Made by a program: the position numbers and the translations under genes. The notes under the pieces are model-generated. The model was not told where the DNA came from. It saw only the letters and a program-made list of their open reading frames with translations, and did no database searches. This document shows, piece after piece, positions 23,174 to 31,190 of a DNA stretch of 43,761 nt. Position 1 is the first letter of the stretch, and each line of letters opens with the position of its first letter. Source of the DNA: M55B174 sp034716235 (GTDB taxonomy: Bacteria > Patescibacteriota > Minisyncoccia > CAIUEV01 > JAHKAQ01); NCBI GenBank assembly GCA_034716235.1, contig JAYEHH010000014.1, positions 1-43,761 of the forward strand. Direction: 5' to 3'.

Positions 23174-23746
23174 ATGTTGATCCCTACCGTTATTGAAAAA
23201 ACACCCCTAGGAGAACGAGCTTACGATATTTACTCTAGACTTTTAAAGGAGCGAATTATTTTTATTGGAGGAGTCATAGACGACACAGTTGCCAATACCG
23301 TAATCGCCCAGTTTTTATTTCTAGAAAGTCAGAATAAGAATGAAGATATTAAGCTCTACATTAATTCTCCAGGGGGTAACGTCACTTCCGGGCTAGCTAT
23401 TTACGATACCTTGCGTTATGTAAAATGTGATGTTTCAACAATCTGTGTCGGTATGGCCGCTAGTATGGGAGCAGTTCTTCTTTCTTCGGGAGCTAAAGAA
23501 AAACGCTTTGCTCTTCCTAACGCTGAAATTATGCTTCACCAAGTTGCTGGTGGTACCGAAGGACGAGCATCCGATATTGAAATCTCAGCTAAACATATTT
23601 TAAAAACCAAAGAGAAGGTTAACAAAATTCTTGCTCGGAATACTCATCAAAAATTATCTCGGATAGAAAAAGACACCGATAGAGATTTTTATATGAGCGC
23701 TCAAGAAGCCAAAAAATACGGTTTGATTGATAAAATTATTAGCTAG
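23174..23746 (+). CDS. clpP: ATP-dependent Clp protease proteolytic subunit
   Basis: ClpP forms the 14-mer serine-protease chamber fed by Clp ATPases. The catalytic triad is seen as S97 (GMAASMGA), H122 (MLHQVAGG) and D171 (DTDRDFYMS). The N-terminal loop MLIPTVIEKTPLGERAYDIYSRLL and the INSPGGNVTSGLAIYDT oxyanion region are typical. Length 190 aa is normal. It probably also degrades tmRNA-tagged proteins, although the tag encoded here is unusual. The region just past the stop contains the repeat and scaffold gap. Confidence 0.97.
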   Translation: MLIPTVIEKTPLGERAYDIYSRLLKERIIFIGGVIDDTVANTVIAQFLFLESQNKNEDIKLYINSPGGNVTSGLAIYDTLRYVKCDVSTICVGMAASMGAVLLSSGAKEKRFALPNAEIMLHQVAGGTEGRASDIEISAKHILKTKEKVNKILARNTHQKLSRIEKDTDRDFYMSAQEAKKYGLIDKIIS

Positions 23747-23758
23747 AAAGAAAGCTAG

Positions 23759-23885
23759 TTTGTACAGTTTGTAAAGTGAATTGTCATTCCCGTCCCGTCA
23801 TTCGACAGGATAAACTCCAGCCCGCCTAAGCTCGCTGACTAATGTACCCATTACAATTTCGTGACACGGCGAGGCTAGCGGGAAT
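23759..23885. repeat. 127-bp repeat, left copy at the gap
   Basis: Identical over exactly 127 bp to 23986-24112. It contains terminal inverted motifs (CATTCCCG near the left and CGGGAATG at the right end) and GC-rich inner segments (CCCGCC...GGCGAGG, CTAGCGGG), so the unit looks like a miniature non-coding element. The exact length and position against the gap suggest this copy and the next are the same locus sequenced once on each contig end. Confidence 0.85.
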
Positions 23886-23985
23886 NNNNNNNNNNNNNNN
23901 NNNNNNNNNNNNNNNNNNNNNNNNNNNNNNNNNNNNNNNNNNNNNNNNNNNNNNNNNNNNNNNNNNNNNNNNNNNNNNNNNNNNN
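23886..23985. other. Scaffold gap of 100 N
   Basis: Exactly one hundred undetermined bases, the standard placeholder length for a gap of unknown size. Both flanks end in the same 127-bp sequence. Confidence 0.99.
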
Positions 23986-24112
23986 TTTGTACAGTTTGTA
24001 AAGTGAATTGTCATTCCCGTCCCGTCATTCGACAGGATAAACTCCAGCCCGCCTAAGCTCGCTGACTAATGTACCCATTACAATTTCGTGACACGGCGAG
24101 GCTAGCGGGAAT
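23986..24112. repeat. 127-bp repeat, right copy at the gap
   Basis: Second identical copy of the 127-bp sequence, followed by AAATGAC, which extends the inverted GTCATT/AATGAC ends of the element. The following 24113-24190 is AT-rich low-complexity sequence with GTTA-type repeats and no gene visible. Confidence 0.85.
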
Positions 24113-24192
24113 GAAATGACGAACCTCTTTAATTTATAATTATGAGTTATGGGTTATAAGTTAGAAGTTAATAGTTAGTTGTTGCGTAAGCA

Positions 24193-24279
24193 GGAGAGGT
24201 GCCTGAGTGGTTTAAAGGGTCGCTCCCGAAAAGCGATGTGCCGGAAACGGCACCGGGAGTTCAAATCTCCCCCTCTCCG
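24193..24279 (+). tRNA. tRNA-Ser (anticodon CGA)
   Basis: A class II tRNA: acceptor GGAGAGG/CCTCTCC, discriminator G, D-arm with CCTGAGTGG, anticodon arm TCGCT-CCCGAAA-AGCGA with anticodon CGA, a long variable hairpin (GTGCCG-GAAA-CGGCAC) and T-arm GGGAG-TTCAAAT-CTCCC. Position 33 is C in place of the near-universal T. CCA is not encoded. It decodes UCG. The ddl gene starts 26 bp downstream. Confidence 0.95.
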
Positions 24280-24305
24280 CAGAAAATTAAACAACCCAAT
24301 CTCCC

Positions 24306-25391
24306 ATGAAGAAAAAACTAAATGTCGGAATTTTATTTGGTGGAAAATCAGCTGAGCATGAAGTTTCTTTGCAATCCGCCAAAAATGTTCTTGATGCTAT
24401 TGATAAGAAAAAATATAATCCAATCTTAATTGGAATTGATAAGAATGGAAAATGGTTCTTGCATAAAAAGGCCAATTTTTTACTAAATTCAGAAAATCCA
24501 AAATTAATAAAATTAAATAAGTCCCACAATCCTGTAAGCTTAACTCCACAAAGTAATGGAAGAATCAACAATCTTTCTCATCCAAAGAAAAGATTATTAC
24601 TGGATGTAATTTTTCCAGTTTTGCATGGACCATTTGGGGAAGATGGCACCATACAGGGATTATTGAAATTAGCCAATGTTCCCTTTGTCGGTTCCGGCGT
24701 TCTTGGTTCTGCCGTAGGAATGGATAAAGACATAATGAGAAGATTACTTAGAGACGCTGATTTGCCAATCGCCAAATTTCTTGTTTTTGAAAACAAGTCA
24801 GATTGTAATTTTAATAGAATAACGAAAAAATTTAATCTGCCTTTTTTTGTTAAGCCAGCAAATCTCGGCTCGTCAGTAGGAGTTAATAAAGTAAATGATA
24901 AAAAAGATTTTTCTAGAGCAATTAATAATGCTTTTCGCTATGATAAAAAGATACTGGTAGAAGAATATATAGACGGCAGAGAAATTGAATGCTCTGTTTT
25001 GGGAAATGAAAATCCAATTGCTTCCGTCCCTGGAGAGATTATTCTTAAAGATGATTTTTATTCATACAAAACAAAGTATATTAGTAAAACTGGGGCTAAA
25101 CTCGAAATTCCAGCTAAAATTAATCAACAACTCACTAAAAAGGTGCAAACTTTAGCCATAAAAACTTTTAAGGTTTTAGCTTGTGAAGGGTTAAGTCGAG
25201 TTGATTTCTTTTTAAAAAAAGATGGAAAAGTAATAATTAACGAGATTAATACTATTCCGGGCTTTACTTCAATTAGTATGTATCCTCGTTTATGGAAAGC
25301 CAGTGGGGTAAGCTACTCTAAACTTATAGACCAATTAATTAAATTGGCCATTCAGAGATTTAAAAAAGAGCAAAAGTTAAAACACTCTTAA
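24306..25391 (+). CDS. ddl: D-alanine--D-alanine ligase
   Basis: Ddl makes D-Ala-D-Ala for the peptidoglycan stem peptide with ATP. The N-terminal GILFGGKSAEHEVSLQSA, the VFPVLHGPFGEDGTIQGLL motif, ATP-grasp LPFFVKPANLGSSVGV and the Mg-binding INEINTIPGFTSISMYP are diagnostic. The E.EHEVS residues of the active site are present as AEHEVS. The 361-aa length is normal. It sits just after tRNA-Ser, apart from the mur cluster. No Shine-Dalgarno is visible. Confidence 0.97.
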   Translation: MKKKLNVGILFGGKSAEHEVSLQSAKNVLDAIDKKKYNPILIGIDKNGKWFLHKKANFLLNSENPKLIKLNKSHNPVSLTPQSNGRINNLSHPKKRLLLDVIFPVLHGPFGEDGTIQGLLKLANVPFVGSGVLGSAVGMDKDIMRRLLRDADLPIAKFLVFENKSDCNFNRITKKFNLPFFVKPANLGSSVGVNKVNDKKDFSRAINNAFRYDKKILVEEYIDGREIECSVLGNENPIASVPGEIILKDDFYSYKTKYISKTGAKLEIPAKINQQLTKKVQTLAIKTFKVLACEGLSRVDFFLKKDGKVIINEINTIPGFTSISMYPRLWKASGVSYSKLIDQLIKLAIQRFKKEQKLKHS

Positions 25392-25483
25392 AGAGAAAAA
25401 CTTAAACGCTGAAAAATTTCTATTGAAAAAACCATTGATTAGTGTTAGGCTTATTAAAGATATAAGCAATATGACAGGTTTTA

Positions 25484-25972
25484 ATGGAAAACCATTTTTT
25501 TTATTTAGTTATTATTTTAACAATAGTTTCTGTTTTATCAACGGTTCTTGGTATTTTAGCCTTAATCAAGATAAGAAATCTTCAGCAATTACATAGAAAG
25601 TTATTTACTGGAAAGAAGGCAAAGAATTTAGAAGGATTAATGCTTGAACTAACAGAAAAAACGGATGGCTTAGATAAGGACATTGAAAGTCTTTTTGATG
25701 CCAGCAACCAAATCAACAAACTTTCTCTCAAGGGCTTAAATAAGGTAGGTTTAGTTAGGTTCAATCCCTTTGGAGAAAAAGGTCATAAGGGTTGTTTCTC
25801 TCTTGCATTATTCAATGAGAAGCAGAAGGGAATCATTCTTTCCACCTTAAGCACTGAGAGCGGAACTAAAATTTTTGTTAAAAAAGTAATCAATGGTAAA
25901 TCCGATATTCAATTAACTAAAGAAGAAAGAAAGGCTGCTGAGTTAGCAGGGCAATCTCTTGCCAACAATTAA
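25484..25972 (+). CDS. DUF4446-type membrane-anchored protein
   Basis: The 162-aa protein has one N-terminal membrane helix (about 7-28, FYLVIILTIVSVLSTVLGILA), a coiled linker, and a soluble domain with VGLVRFNPFGEKGHKGCFSLALF and KQKGIILSTLSTESGTKIFVKKVINGKS, the pattern I recognise as DUF4446. Such genes are common in Firmicutes and CPR; the function is unknown. Topology puts the conserved domain on the cytoplasmic side by the positive-inside rule (IKIRN after the helix). It lies 21 bp before infB and may share its transcript. Confidence 0.8.
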   Translation: MENHFFYLVIILTIVSVLSTVLGILALIKIRNLQQLHRKLFTGKKAKNLEGLMLELTEKTDGLDKDIESLFDASNQINKLSLKGLNKVGLVRFNPFGEKGHKGCFSLALFNEKQKGIILSTLSTESGTKIFVKKVINGKSDIQLTKEERKAAELAGQSLANN

Positions 25973-25993
25973 AATTTTTATAATCATCAACCG

Positions 25994-27802
25994 ATGTCTG
26001 AAGAATCAACTTCCACAATCCCTACAATCAAAATCCCTTCCGTTGTAACGGTAAAAGATTTTGCTCAGAAAATTGATAAACCAGTTTCTGAGATAATTAC
26101 AGTTCTTTTGCAGAATGGTTTTTTGGCAAGCATAAATGAAACTTTAGATTTTGAAACGGTAGCCTTAATTGCTGATGAACTTGAATTCAAAGCAGTAGAA
26201 GAAAAAATCAATGAGCAAAGAGTTGACGTTATAACCCCCGAACAGCTGGCAGAAATTCTAGAACAAGAAAAAGAGGCAAAGAATTTACAACTTCGGCCAC
26301 CAATCGTAACAATTTTAGGGCATGTTGATCATGGTAAAACCACTTTGTTAGATGCCATTAGAAAAACTAAAGTGGTAGAAACTGAATCTGGAGGTATTAC
26401 TCAAAATATAACTGCATACCAAGTTAAGGTAAAAAATCGTTTAATTACATTTGTAGATACACCCGGTCATCAAGCTTTTTCTAAAATGAGAGCCAGAGGA
26501 GGAGGATTGGCTGATATTTCTGTGCTTATTGTAGCTGCCGATGACGGAGTAAGGCCTCAAACTAAAGAAGTGATTAAAAATCTTCAAGCTAGCAAGTCGC
26601 CTATAATTGTTGCAATTAATAAAATTGATAAACCGGGAGCCAATGTTGAAAAAGTGAAGGGACAATTAACAGAGGCTGGGATTCTTTTAGAAAAAAGAGG
26701 AGGGAAAGTTCCAGTTGTCGAAATTTCTGCTAAAAATAAAATCAATATAGATGAACTATTAGAAACAATCTTACTCTCTGCTGATATCATCAAAATTACA
26801 GCTGATTGGGAAAGAACAGCTTTGGGAATTATTTTAGAATCTCATCTGGATCAAAGAAGAGGAGCTTTGGTAACTGCTATCATTAAAACTGGGACACTCA
26901 ATGAAGGAGACTCTATCATTGCTGGAGATGCTATAGGAACAGCTCGTCAAATTTTAGATTTTAATAGAAAACGCATTCTTAAAGCCTCTCCTGGATCTCC
27001 GATAACCATTATAGGATTAGACAATATTTGTAAGGCTGGTTCAGTTTTACAAGTAGAGGAAAGCAGGACCGTGGCTAAGAAAAAAACAAAGCGATCTCAG
27101 CTAGAAGCAACCGGAAATTTACTTAATACCAAGGTGGATGTTAAGCGTATTAATGAATCTATGAAAACTGAGGATTTACCGAAATTAAATATTATTTTAA
27201 AAGCAGATGCTGGTGGGTCGCTAGAAGCAATTAAGCAAGTGCTTGAAACAATCCCCCAAGATGAAGTTTTGCTTAATATTTTATCTGAAAAAGTAGGTAA
27301 TATAACCGAAACAGACATTCAGCTAGCTACCGCTTCCGAAGCTTCAATATATGGATTCAAAGTTGTAGCTCCCAGTTTTATTAAACAGGCTGCTAAGAAA
27401 AATGAAATTGAAATAAAGATTTTTGAGGTTATCTATAAAATGATAGATGAAATTAAGGAACAACTATCAGATTTATTAGAACCGGAAATTGTGCGTACCG
27501 ATTTAGGGCAGATGAAAGTGCTAGCTGTTTTTAGAACAGAAAAAACTAAAATGATAGTGGGAGGAAAAATTATTCAAGGGAAGGTTACTAAAGATTCTCT
27601 TTTAGAAATAAAACGAGATGAGAAAATTATTGGCAAAGGAAAAATTACTCAACTAAGACATAACCAAGACAATGTTGAAGAAGGCAAAAAGGGAATGGAG
27701 TGCGGACTTACTTATTCACCAGAAGGAGAAATGACTAAAATAAAAGAAGGCGATCTTTTGAAATTTTATTTAAAAGAAGAAAAGAAAAGAAAAATAAAGT
27801 AA
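25994..27802 (+). CDS. infB: Translation initiation factor IF-2
   Basis: IF-2 is the GTPase that brings fMet-tRNA to the 30S subunit and promotes subunit joining. An IF2_N-like module (VTVKDFAQKIDKPVSEIITVLLQNG, 17-42) is followed by the G domain: G1 GHVDHGKTT (109-117), G3 DTPGHQAF, G4 NKID. Domains II, III (about LPKLNIILKADAGGSLEAIKQVL) and the C2 domain (KIIQGKVTKDSLLEI..) follow. At 602 aa it lacks the long N-terminal extension of proteobacterial IF-2, as is usual for compact genomes. The C-terminus is basic (KEEKKRKIK). Confidence 0.97.
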   Translation: MSEESTSTIPTIKIPSVVTVKDFAQKIDKPVSEIITVLLQNGFLASINETLDFETVALIADELEFKAVEEKINEQRVDVITPEQLAEILEQEKEAKNLQLRPPIVTILGHVDHGKTTLLDAIRKTKVVETESGGITQNITAYQVKVKNRLITFVDTPGHQAFSKMRARGGGLADISVLIVAADDGVRPQTKEVIKNLQASKSPIIVAINKIDKPGANVEKVKGQLTEAGILLEKRGGKVPVVEISAKNKINIDELLETILLSADIIKITADWERTALGIILESHLDQRRGALVTAIIKTGTLNEGDSIIAGDAIGTARQILDFNRKRILKASPGSPITIIGLDNICKAGSVLQVEESRTVAKKKTKRSQLEATGNLLNTKVDVKRINESMKTEDLPKLNIILKADAGGSLEAIKQVLETIPQDEVLLNILSEKVGNITETDIQLATASEASIYGFKVVAPSFIKQAAKKNEIEIKIFEVIYKMIDEIKEQLSDLLEPEIVRTDLGQMKVLAVFRTEKTKMIVGGKIIQGKVTKDSLLEIKRDEKIIGKGKITQLRHNQDNVEEGKKGMECGLTYSPEGEMTKIKEGDLLKFYLKEEKKRKIK

Positions 27803-27846
27803 GTTATAAAGTTAAAAGGTTTATAAAGTTTATAAAGAATTTTTTT

Positions 27847-27934
27847 GTCGGAGTGAGGAGATTTGCCCCGCATACGCGGGGCACCCGGCCATGCATCCGC
27901 TTGGTAAACTCCTGCCGGGTGAACTCATCTCATA
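27847..27934. repeat. tRNA-Pro 3'-end copy plus double-hairpin element
   Basis: 27847-27865 (GTCGGAGTGAGGAGATTTG) repeats the 3' end of tRNA-Pro at 27935-27953 with 17 of 19 matches, including the whole acceptor strand and half the T-arm. The space holds two perfect inverted repeats: GCCCCGC-ATAC-GCGGGGC (about 27865-27882) and CACCCGGC...GCCGGGTG (about 27882-27921). The period is 88 bp, almost the same as at tRNA-Arg. Tandem AT-rich GTTTATAAAG motifs precede it (27801-27838). Confidence 0.75.
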
Positions 27935-27935
27935 G

Positions 27936-28009
27936 TCGGAGTGGGGAGATTCGAACTCCCGATCTCCTGCTCCCAAAGCAGGCGCGTTAAACCGCTTCGC
28001 TACACTCCG
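27936..28009 (-). tRNA. tRNA-Pro (anticodon TGG)
   Basis: On the minus strand CGGAGTG pairs with CACTCCG, discriminator A. The anticodon arm is CCTGC-TTTGGGA-GCAGG with anticodon TGG, and the T-arm GGGAG-TTCGAAT-CTCCC. Position 33 is the usual T and position 37 is G, a TrmD target. CCA is not encoded. It begins two bases after the ligA stop, so it is probably co-transcribed and cut out of that message. Confidence 0.96.
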
Positions 28010-28011
28010 TA

Positions 28012-30081
28012 TTATTTCAAAAGATTTTGAAATGTTTTCTCGTTAATAATTTTAATCTTTAATTTCTTCGCTTTTTTGAACTTACTGCCTGGATTACGAC
28101 CAGCTATCAAGAAATCAGTTTTGCTACTAATGGAACTACTTACCCTGCCTCCTCTTTCAAGAATCATTTGTTTAATGTCTTCTCTACTAAATTTATTTAA
28201 AACTCCTGTTACTACCACAGACTTACCTAAAAGCTGAGAATTTTTTTTCTTTTTAGTAGATGTTAATTCTACCCCAGCTTTATCCAGTTTGGCAAGAAGC
28301 TCTTTATTTTTTTCATCTTTCAAATAATCTGTCACACTGGCTGAAATTTTTTCTCCAGCCCCTTCAATTAATCTTAACTCTTTTTGAGACAATCGGCTAA
28401 TACTTTTTTGAAAAGAAGCAACGGTTGCAATGTTTTTGGGAGTATTTTGAGCTAATAAATAATCTGCTAAGATTCGAGATGTTTCTTCCCCTAGATGTCT
28501 TATTCCTAACGCATAAATAAAACGAGCTAAATTAATTTGTTTACTTTTTTTAATCGCTTCAATAATATTCCCTGCCTTTTTCTCCTTAAATTTAGCTAGA
28601 GATTGTAAATCTTTAAATTTTAAGGAAAATATATCCGCTGGATTTTCTACTAATCCTTCATCCATCAAATGCCCTATTATCTTTTCTCCTAATCCATTAA
28701 TATCAAATGCTTTTTTAGAAACAAAATGAATAATCTTTTCTCGTCTCACGGAGAAACAATTAGGGTTGAGACAACAATAAGCCACTTCCTTTTTTTGCGT
28801 ATCTATTGCTCTGCGACCAACTCTACCTTGGCATTGCGGACAACGAGAAGGCATTTTGAATTTTTTCTCTTTACCAGTTCTTAAATTTTTAATAACTTCC
28901 ACTACTTGAGGAATAATATCCCCCGCTTTTTGGATAACTACCGTATCTCCGATCCGTACATCTAGACTTTTAATTTCATCCATATTATGTAGAGTGGCTC
29001 GAGAAACCGTTGACCCGGCTACCTGAACCGATTTTAGATGAGCCACTGGAGTTAGCACCCCCGTTCTACCTACTTGCACTTGGATGTCTTCCACTACAGT
29101 GGTAACTTTTTCAGCTGGAAATTTATAAGCGATAGCAAACCGAGGAGCTTTGCCGGTATATCCCAAGGTTAACTGATACTTTTTTTGATTAACTTTTAAA
29201 ACTACCCCGTCTATCCCATATTCTTTTTCATCTTTAATTTTAGCAATTTTCTGATAATATTTTTCTACCTCCTTAATATTATTACATGTCTTATGTTGTT
29301 CATTAATTTTAAATCCCAATTTTTTCAATAACTGCAATTCGGCTAGTTGAGTTTTGGGATTCACAGATTTTTCCGTTAAATGCAAGTCATAAATAAAGCT
29401 ATCTAATTTACGAGAAGCAGCCACTTTGGGATCTAATTGTCTAATGCTGCCAGCGGCCGCATTTCTGGGGTTGGCAAAAGGGGTCTCTTCATTTTTATTT
29501 CTTTCTTTGTTGAGCCTTGCTAATTCTTTTTTAGCTAACCAACATTCTCCCTCAGCTACTATATTTATTGTTTTATTTAGCTTAAGCGGAACGCTTTCAA
29601 TGGTCTTAATATTAGCAGTAGCATTTTCGCCAACTCTACCGTTACCTCTAGTAGCTCCAATTTCTAGAATCCCTTTTTTATAAGAAAGAACAATGTGCAA
29701 ACCATCTATTTTTAATTCTACCGCGTATTTAAAGCCTTGACCGAGATTAACATTAGGTAATTTTTTCTTTAAAAAACGAAGATTTTTTTCTTCCCAAGCT
29801 TTTAATTCTTTTAAATTGAAAACATCATCTAGGCTCCATTGGCGAAATTGATGTTTAACTTTTTTAAATTTCTTTAAAGGCTTCCCGCCAATTCTTTCCG
29901 TTGGCGAATAAGAAGATTTATATTGAGGATATTTATCCTCAAGCTTTTTAAGCTCATGACGCAAGGAAGTATAAATTTCATCGGTTACTTCTGGTTTATC
30001 TAGAACATGATACAGGTACCGATAACGGTCTATTTCCTTACTGAGTTTCTTAATTCTATTTTTAGCTTCAAGTTTTGTCAT
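28012..30081 (-). CDS. ligA: NAD-dependent DNA ligase
   Basis: LigA seals nicks in replication and repair using NAD. The 689-aa protein shows domain Ia (YRYLYHVLDKPEVTDEIYTSL), the adenylated lysine K124 in VELKIDG, the OB fold, a four-Cys zinc finger (CPQC ... CCLNPNC), helix-hairpin-helix repeats and a C-terminal BRCT domain (LGKSVVVTGVLNKFSREDIK...). Length is normal. It lies 21 bp after pilD on the same strand and is followed by tRNA-Pro after two bases. Confidence 0.97.
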   Translation of the reverse strand: MTKLEAKNRIKKLSKEIDRYRYLYHVLDKPEVTDEIYTSLRHELKKLEDKYPQYKSSYSPTERIGGKPLKKFKKVKHQFRQWSLDDVFNLKELKAWEEKNLRFLKKKLPNVNLGQGFKYAVELKIDGLHIVLSYKKGILEIGATRGNGRVGENATANIKTIESVPLKLNKTINIVAEGECWLAKKELARLNKERNKNEETPFANPRNAAAGSIRQLDPKVAASRKLDSFIYDLHLTEKSVNPKTQLAELQLLKKLGFKINEQHKTCNNIKEVEKYYQKIAKIKDEKEYGIDGVVLKVNQKKYQLTLGYTGKAPRFAIAYKFPAEKVTTVVEDIQVQVGRTGVLTPVAHLKSVQVAGSTVSRATLHNMDEIKSLDVRIGDTVVIQKAGDIIPQVVEVIKNLRTGKEKKFKMPSRCPQCQGRVGRRAIDTQKKEVAYCCLNPNCFSVRREKIIHFVSKKAFDINGLGEKIIGHLMDEGLVENPADIFSLKFKDLQSLAKFKEKKAGNIIEAIKKSKQINLARFIYALGIRHLGEETSRILADYLLAQNTPKNIATVASFQKSISRLSQKELRLIEGAGEKISASVTDYLKDEKNKELLAKLDKAGVELTSTKKKKNSQLLGKSVVVTGVLNKFSREDIKQMILERGGRVSSSISSKTDFLIAGRNPGSKFKKAKKLKIKIINEKTFQNLLK

Positions 30082-30102
30082 TTGTTGTTAGTAGCTAAAC
30101 AA

Positions 30103-30978
30103 TTAACTCATAATCTTTAAATACCAAACAATTATCTGTCTGCCAAAAAGCAATGCAATGTAAGTTCCTAAACAAAGAAAGGGACCAAAAGGAATTTCAG
30201 ATTTCATCTTCTTTTTCTTGAAAGCCAGCAAGCTTACTCCCACTACGGCTCCAGTAAGATACGCAATGAATAAACCTATTAAAATTGTTGGAAATCCTAA
30301 GACTAATCCCATAAATACAGCCAGCTTTACATCCCCCCACCCCATCCATTTTTCTTTAGAAAAATAAACCAAGCAGAAGAAAAAGCCACTGGCTATCAAT
30401 GCTCCTAAAAAACCGCTGGATGTTGCAGAATTCAACAAAAAACCGGTAGAGACGGGTTTTAAACCCGTCTCTACCAAATTTAAATCCAACAACAGGTTGT
30501 AAATCAGAGTCGCAATTACACCTACCAACACAAACCGATCAGGGATTAAATAATGTTTGAGATCATAAGCAAAAATTGCCACTAAAGAACCAATCATTAA
30601 AAAAACGCAACTTAATTGAAAAATCCAAAAAGCAAAGCCTACTCCAGTCATTGTTGTAATGTCAATTTCTTTAATGGATAATGCTGAAAAATCCAAAACC
30701 AAAACCCCAACAACCAATAAAGCCGTTACTAACTCCACTAAAGGATACTGCCAACTAATTTTTTTGCCACAATGCCGACAGCGCCCTTTTAATAAAATAA
30801 AACTCAACAAAGGAATGTTGTCATACCACGCAATTACTTCGCCACAGTGAGGGCATTTGGAGCGCTTCCCCGATAATTTAGGGTTTTGTTTCCCGGCTGT
30901 CTTGTTTCTAGCAATTACCACATTGACAGCTGAACCTAAAATAAGACCCAGCAAAAATAGAAAAGTCACTAATAACAT
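30103..30978 (-). CDS. pilD: Prepilin peptidase/N-methyltransferase
   Basis: PilD cleaves the leader of type IV prepilins and methylates the new N-terminal residue. The 291-aa protein has the zinc tetrad of the methylase domain (C42, C45, C67, C70), then the peptidase aspartates D139 (FAYDLKHYLIPD) and D216 (GWGDVK, the GxGD motif), with about seven or eight membrane helices. Residues 168-178 (LVETGLKPVST) are encoded by a perfect 31-bp palindrome, a dispersed repeat inserted in frame in a loop between the catalytic aspartates. Both active-site motifs are intact, so the enzyme is probably functional. Substrates would be the pilins upstream. Confidence 0.95.
   Translation of the reverse strand: MLLVTFLFLLGLILGSAVNVVIARNKTAGKQNPKLSGKRSKCPHCGEVIAWYDNIPLLSFILLKGRCRHCGKKISWQYPLVELVTALLVVGVLVLDFSALSIKEIDITTMTGVGFAFWIFQLSCVFLMIGSLVAIFAYDLKHYLIPDRFVLVGVIATLIYNLLLDLNLVETGLKPVSTGFLLNSATSSGFLGALIASGFFFCLVYFSKEKWMGWGDVKLAVFMGLVLGFPTILIGLFIAYLTGAVVGVSLLAFKKKKMKSEIPFGPFLCLGTYIALLFGRQIIVWYLKIMS
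30445..30475. repeat. Dispersed GTAGAG-type palindrome, copy 3, inside pilD
   Basis: GGTAGAGACGGGTTT (30445-30459), one central base, AAACCCGTCTCTACC (30461-30475): a perfect 15-bp inverted repeat inside the pilD reading frame. It matches the copy at 13269-13297 almost base for base. Confidence 0.9.
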
Positions 30979-31135
30979 AATTTTAGTTTCAAAATTCTAG
31001 TTTAATTCTAGTTTAGTTTTAGAGAAATAACAATATAGCAAATTGTTTATTGATTAAGGAAAAGTATTTATTCAATTAGTATTCGTAATAGGTGAATAAG
31101 AAACGGACGACAATAAATTATTACCAATCAAGAAT

Positions 31136-31168
31136 AAAAACAGCCCTAGAAGATCAAAGGCTGTTTTT
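31136..31168. terminator. Rho-independent terminator after the first pilin gene
   Basis: AAAAACAGCC (31136-31145) and GGCTGTTTTT (31159-31168) form a perfect 10-bp stem with a 13-base loop and T tracts on both strands. On the minus strand it ends the pilin transcript about 25-55 bp after its stop. The rest of the 212-bp gap to pilD shows no further gene. Confidence 0.85.
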
Positions 31169-31190
31169 GGTAAGTGTGTTACTAGTAAAA

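Noticed and set aside
23826..24014. Minus-strand open frame across the gap
   Set aside because: More than half of it is the run of Ns and the rest is repeat sequence.
23759..24112. The two 127-bp copies as a biological tandem duplication or transposon ends
   Set aside because: Exact identity of exactly 127 bp abutting a 100-N gap fits an assembly overlap far better.
29426..29683. Plus-strand 85-aa hydrophobic open frame
   Set aside because: Antisense to the conserved adenylation domain of ligA.
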